Shown here: positions 62,537-64,000 of the stretch, piece after piece | How positions within the stretch are numbered: position 1 is the stretch's first letter | Layout of the letters: each line of letters begins with the position of its first letter | Source of the DNA: an uncultured Acetatifactor sp. | GTDB taxonomy: Bacteria; Bacillota; Clostridia; Lachnospirales; Lachnospiraceae | Assembly (NCBI GenBank): GCA_910585805.1 | Contig: CAJUFB010000005.1 | Span: forward strand, 1-64,000 | Reading direction: 5' to 3' | Length of the DNA: 64,000 bases | Program-made: the position numbers and the translations under genes | The notes under the pieces: generated by a model | What the model saw: the letters and a program-made list of their open reading frames with translations, nothing else | Database searches by the model: none | Told to the model about the DNA's origin: nothing

Positions 62537-62831
62537 AAATGTCCGCTTCTGGGGAAGACGGAAGTATATTTCCCGATTCGGAAGAAAGATTCAAAGCAGA
62601 AATATACATGTTAGAAATTCAGGAGGCTGTTGGGAAATTTCTCAACAGCCCTTTTGACATTGGGGGGCAAGGTATTGTACAACTAGAGAACTATGAGGGA
62701 GGGACAGCGGAAAATAAAGTCCAAGGTAATCTTTGTGAAAAAGTGCCCGGCATCTCTGTGGTAGACTGGGATGTGGACTTTGAAGTTACAGGACTTTTAC
62801 AGTAAACTACAACAAGTATAACAGGCTGAAT
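62537..62831. other. Region after nrdD without a convincing gene
   Basis: A plus-strand frame to 62805 continues past nrdD (ends VDWDVDFEVTGLLQ) but starts inside nrdD and contains the terminator; it may be a remnant. I do not see nrdG. Confidence 0.35.
62625..62656 (+). terminator. Terminator after nrdD
   Basis: GGCTGTTG/CAACAGCC stem with a 10-base loop, followed by CTTTTG. Confidence 0.7.
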
Positions 62832-62865
62832 AAAAACTGTTCCGTTGTGTAACGGGGCAGTTTTT
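62832..62865. terminator. Second, bidirectional hairpin terminator
   Basis: AAAAACTG...CAGTTTTT with inner CCGTT/AACGG; A-run and T-run flank the stem. Confidence 0.75.
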
Positions 62866-62920
62866 GTATCATGGGCACGACAGAGAGAAGGGGGCACCGG
62901 AGAGTTACGTTTTCAATGTC

Positions 62921-62950
62921 TTGACGCATTTTAAAGCCAGGCATTATAAT
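62921..62950 (+). promoter_or_regulatory. Promoter of LytTR regulator
   Basis: TTGACG and TATAAT with an 18-base spacer, start near 62957. Confidence 0.7.
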
Positions 62951-63000
62951 GGTAACATGACCGTTGGAGCAGGGGAATAAGAAATGGGAACAGCCTTATA

Positions 63001-63062
63001 CTGCATAACGCCAGAATTTACCGTACTGCACTGGTTAAACGCATATGGCTGGCGTTATGCAG
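63001..63062 (+). promoter_or_regulatory. 14-bp perfect inverted repeat in the LytTR leader
   Basis: CTGCATAACGCCAG and CTGGCGTTATGCAG separated by 34 bases, between promoter and start codon. Could act as an RNA hairpin or as an operator. Confidence 0.75.
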
Positions 63063-63149
63063 TCGGGTTACTCGGAAATTATAACTGTTAAGCAGTATAA
63101 GTTGAGGCTATTGACTCGAGGTTCCCTGATATGGCCAGGAGGTACGATA

Positions 63150-63851
63150 ATGAATATAGCAATCTGCGATGACGAAGATATTTTCCGGAAGCATTTTCGG
63201 GAACTGCTTCTAAAGGAGAGTTTTGTACAGAATACAGATATTCAAGTGTGGGAATGTGCCAGCGGGGAGGAGCTTCTGGCGGCTTGTTCAGAGGCTGGCT
63301 TTCATGCGGATGTCATTTTTCTGGATATCCGTATGAAGGGAATGGACGGTATGGAGACGGCCAGGATTCTGAGGAGTCGGGGAGAGAAATGCCTGCTCGT
63401 CTTTTTGACCAGTCTGTCGGAATATGCAGCGAAAGGTTATGAGGTTAAGGCTTTCAGATATCTGATGAAGGAAGATGCGGACAGAGAATTGGGGCAGATG
63501 ATGAAGGAGTGTGTTCGGGAACTGGAAGGGGAAGCCTGGTTTGCTTTTTCCCGGGGGCATTGTCATTACAGTGTTCCAAGAGCGGATATTCTCTATTTTG
63601 AGAGCAGGAAGCGCCAGGTTTATCTATATACCGAGGTTCGGGAATATTCCTTTTATGAGAAGCTGGATGCGGTGGAAGCGCTGCTTGCCGGGAAGGGTTT
63701 TCTGCGCTGTCACAGAAGCTTCCTGGTACAGGAACGGTATGTGAGGGGTTGGAAGGATAATGCGCTGTGGCTGGAGAACGGCAGGGAACTGCCCATAAGC
63801 CGTGCTTATGAAAAGGAAGTGAATCGCAGGCTGATGCTGCGGAAGGGATAA
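63150..63851 (+). CDS. LytTR-family response regulator
   Basis: 233 residues. N-terminal receiver: IAICDDEDIFRKHF, VIFLDIRMKGMDG (acceptor Asp), LTSLSEYA; the usual KP motif is changed to LMKED. C-terminal LytTR DNA-binding domain: FSRGHCHYSVPRADILYFES, KGFLRCHRSFLVQ and LPISRAYEKEVNRRL. Start at 63150 follows CCAGGAGG. The partner kinase is not in the window but may begin at the right edge. Such AgrA/LytR proteins often control peptide signalling or virulence. Confidence 0.9.
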   Translation: MNIAICDDEDIFRKHFRELLLKESFVQNTDIQVWECASGEELLAACSEAGFHADVIFLDIRMKGMDGMETARILRSRGEKCLLVFLTSLSEYAAKGYEVKAFRYLMKEDADRELGQMMKECVRELEGEAWFAFSRGHCHYSVPRADILYFESRKRQVYLYTEVREYSFYEKLDAVEALLAGKGFLRCHRSFLVQERYVRGWKDNALWLENGRELPISRAYEKEVNRRLMLRKG

Positions 63852-63930
63852 CGGGAGGAGCGAACTCAGGCGGGAAAGAAGCCCGGTGGGAAAATACGGT
63901 AGAGAATTTCAATGGAAGAGGCAATTTCCA

Positions 63931-64000
63931 ATGAAAGAGGCAAGTCTGACAAAAAATGTTCAGCGGAACAGGCAGATTGCAGGGGAGATATATGAAGAGT
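63931..64000 (+). CDS. Start of an unknown gene, cut by window edge
   Basis: A frame open to the right edge starts MKEASLTKNVQRN; GAAGAGG lies 11 bases upstream. The only evidence is its place after the LytTR gene. A near-copy of its start (ATGGAAGAGGCAA) lies 19 bases upstream in another frame and soon ends. Confidence 0.35.
   Translation, partial: MKEASLTKNVQRNRQIAGEIYEE

Noticed and set aside
62401..62805. A 134-codon frame overlapping the end of nrdD
   Set aside because: It starts inside nrdD in another frame, spans the terminator hairpin and has no recognisable domain.

Overview
The window reads as chromosome of an anaerobic, Gram-positive gut-type Clostridia, most likely Lachnospiraceae. 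The pointers are a clostridial-order Rnf operon (C-D-G-E-A-B), separate but overlapping ispH and rpsA (fused in some relatives), a four-subunit 2-oxoacid:ferredoxin oxidoreductase, anaerobic class III ribonucleotide reductase, ATP-type PEP carboxykinase, two T-box leaders, strong GGAGG ribosome-binding sites and near-consensus sigma-A promoters. No phage, insertion sequence, CRISPR array, rRNA or tRNA gene was seen. The taxonomy is inference from gene content.

Layout. 1-5.6 kb: an acetyltransferase tail, an HI0933-type flavoprotein, cmk, ispH, rpsA and a CheR methyltransferase. 5.8-12.2 kb: a DEDD exonuclease (minus strand) and the Rnf operon. 12.3-22.4 kb: a GH25 muramidase, pckA (minus), a SleB-like hydrolase, thrC, an M24 aminopeptidase, a MATE pump and an XRE regulator. 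22.8-27.5 kb: an ABC-transporter remnant, a T-box-led oxidoreductase operon and a probable 6S RNA. 27.7-38.2 kb: a SpoIID-like protein, a YihY-type membrane protein, an M18 aminopeptidase behind a highly structured leader, queA, PilZ, VanZ-like, tyrA (minus) and an EF-G paralogue. 38.3-42.8 kb: T-box plus leuS, two unknown proteins and a cysteine-rich repeat protein. 43.1-48.9 kb: a phosphorelay locus of a lone receiver, a hybrid kinase with Hpt, and a hybrid kinase fused to a DegV lipid-binding domain. 48.9-64 kb: a GH29 fucosidase, unknowns, DUF1015, glgB, mscS, MATE/LysR pair, nrdD and a LytTR regulator.

Functional themes. Reduced ferredoxin links the Rnf complex and the 2-oxoacid oxidoreductase; pckA and glgB handle carbon; GH25, SleB and SpoIID-like proteins act on the cell wall. 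Regulation is RNA-rich: T-boxes, 6S RNA, a duplicated promoter-plus-leader in front of the SleB-like gene and thrC, and a possible pseudoknot leader in front of the M18 peptidase.

The most unusual items are the histidine kinase-receiver-DegV fusion with its neighbours, the duplicated structured leader, the ABA'B' leader at 30.9-31.05 kb, and a palindromic element of about 105 bp present in five copies plus a collapsed relic, one copy of which sits inside the leuS T-box leader.
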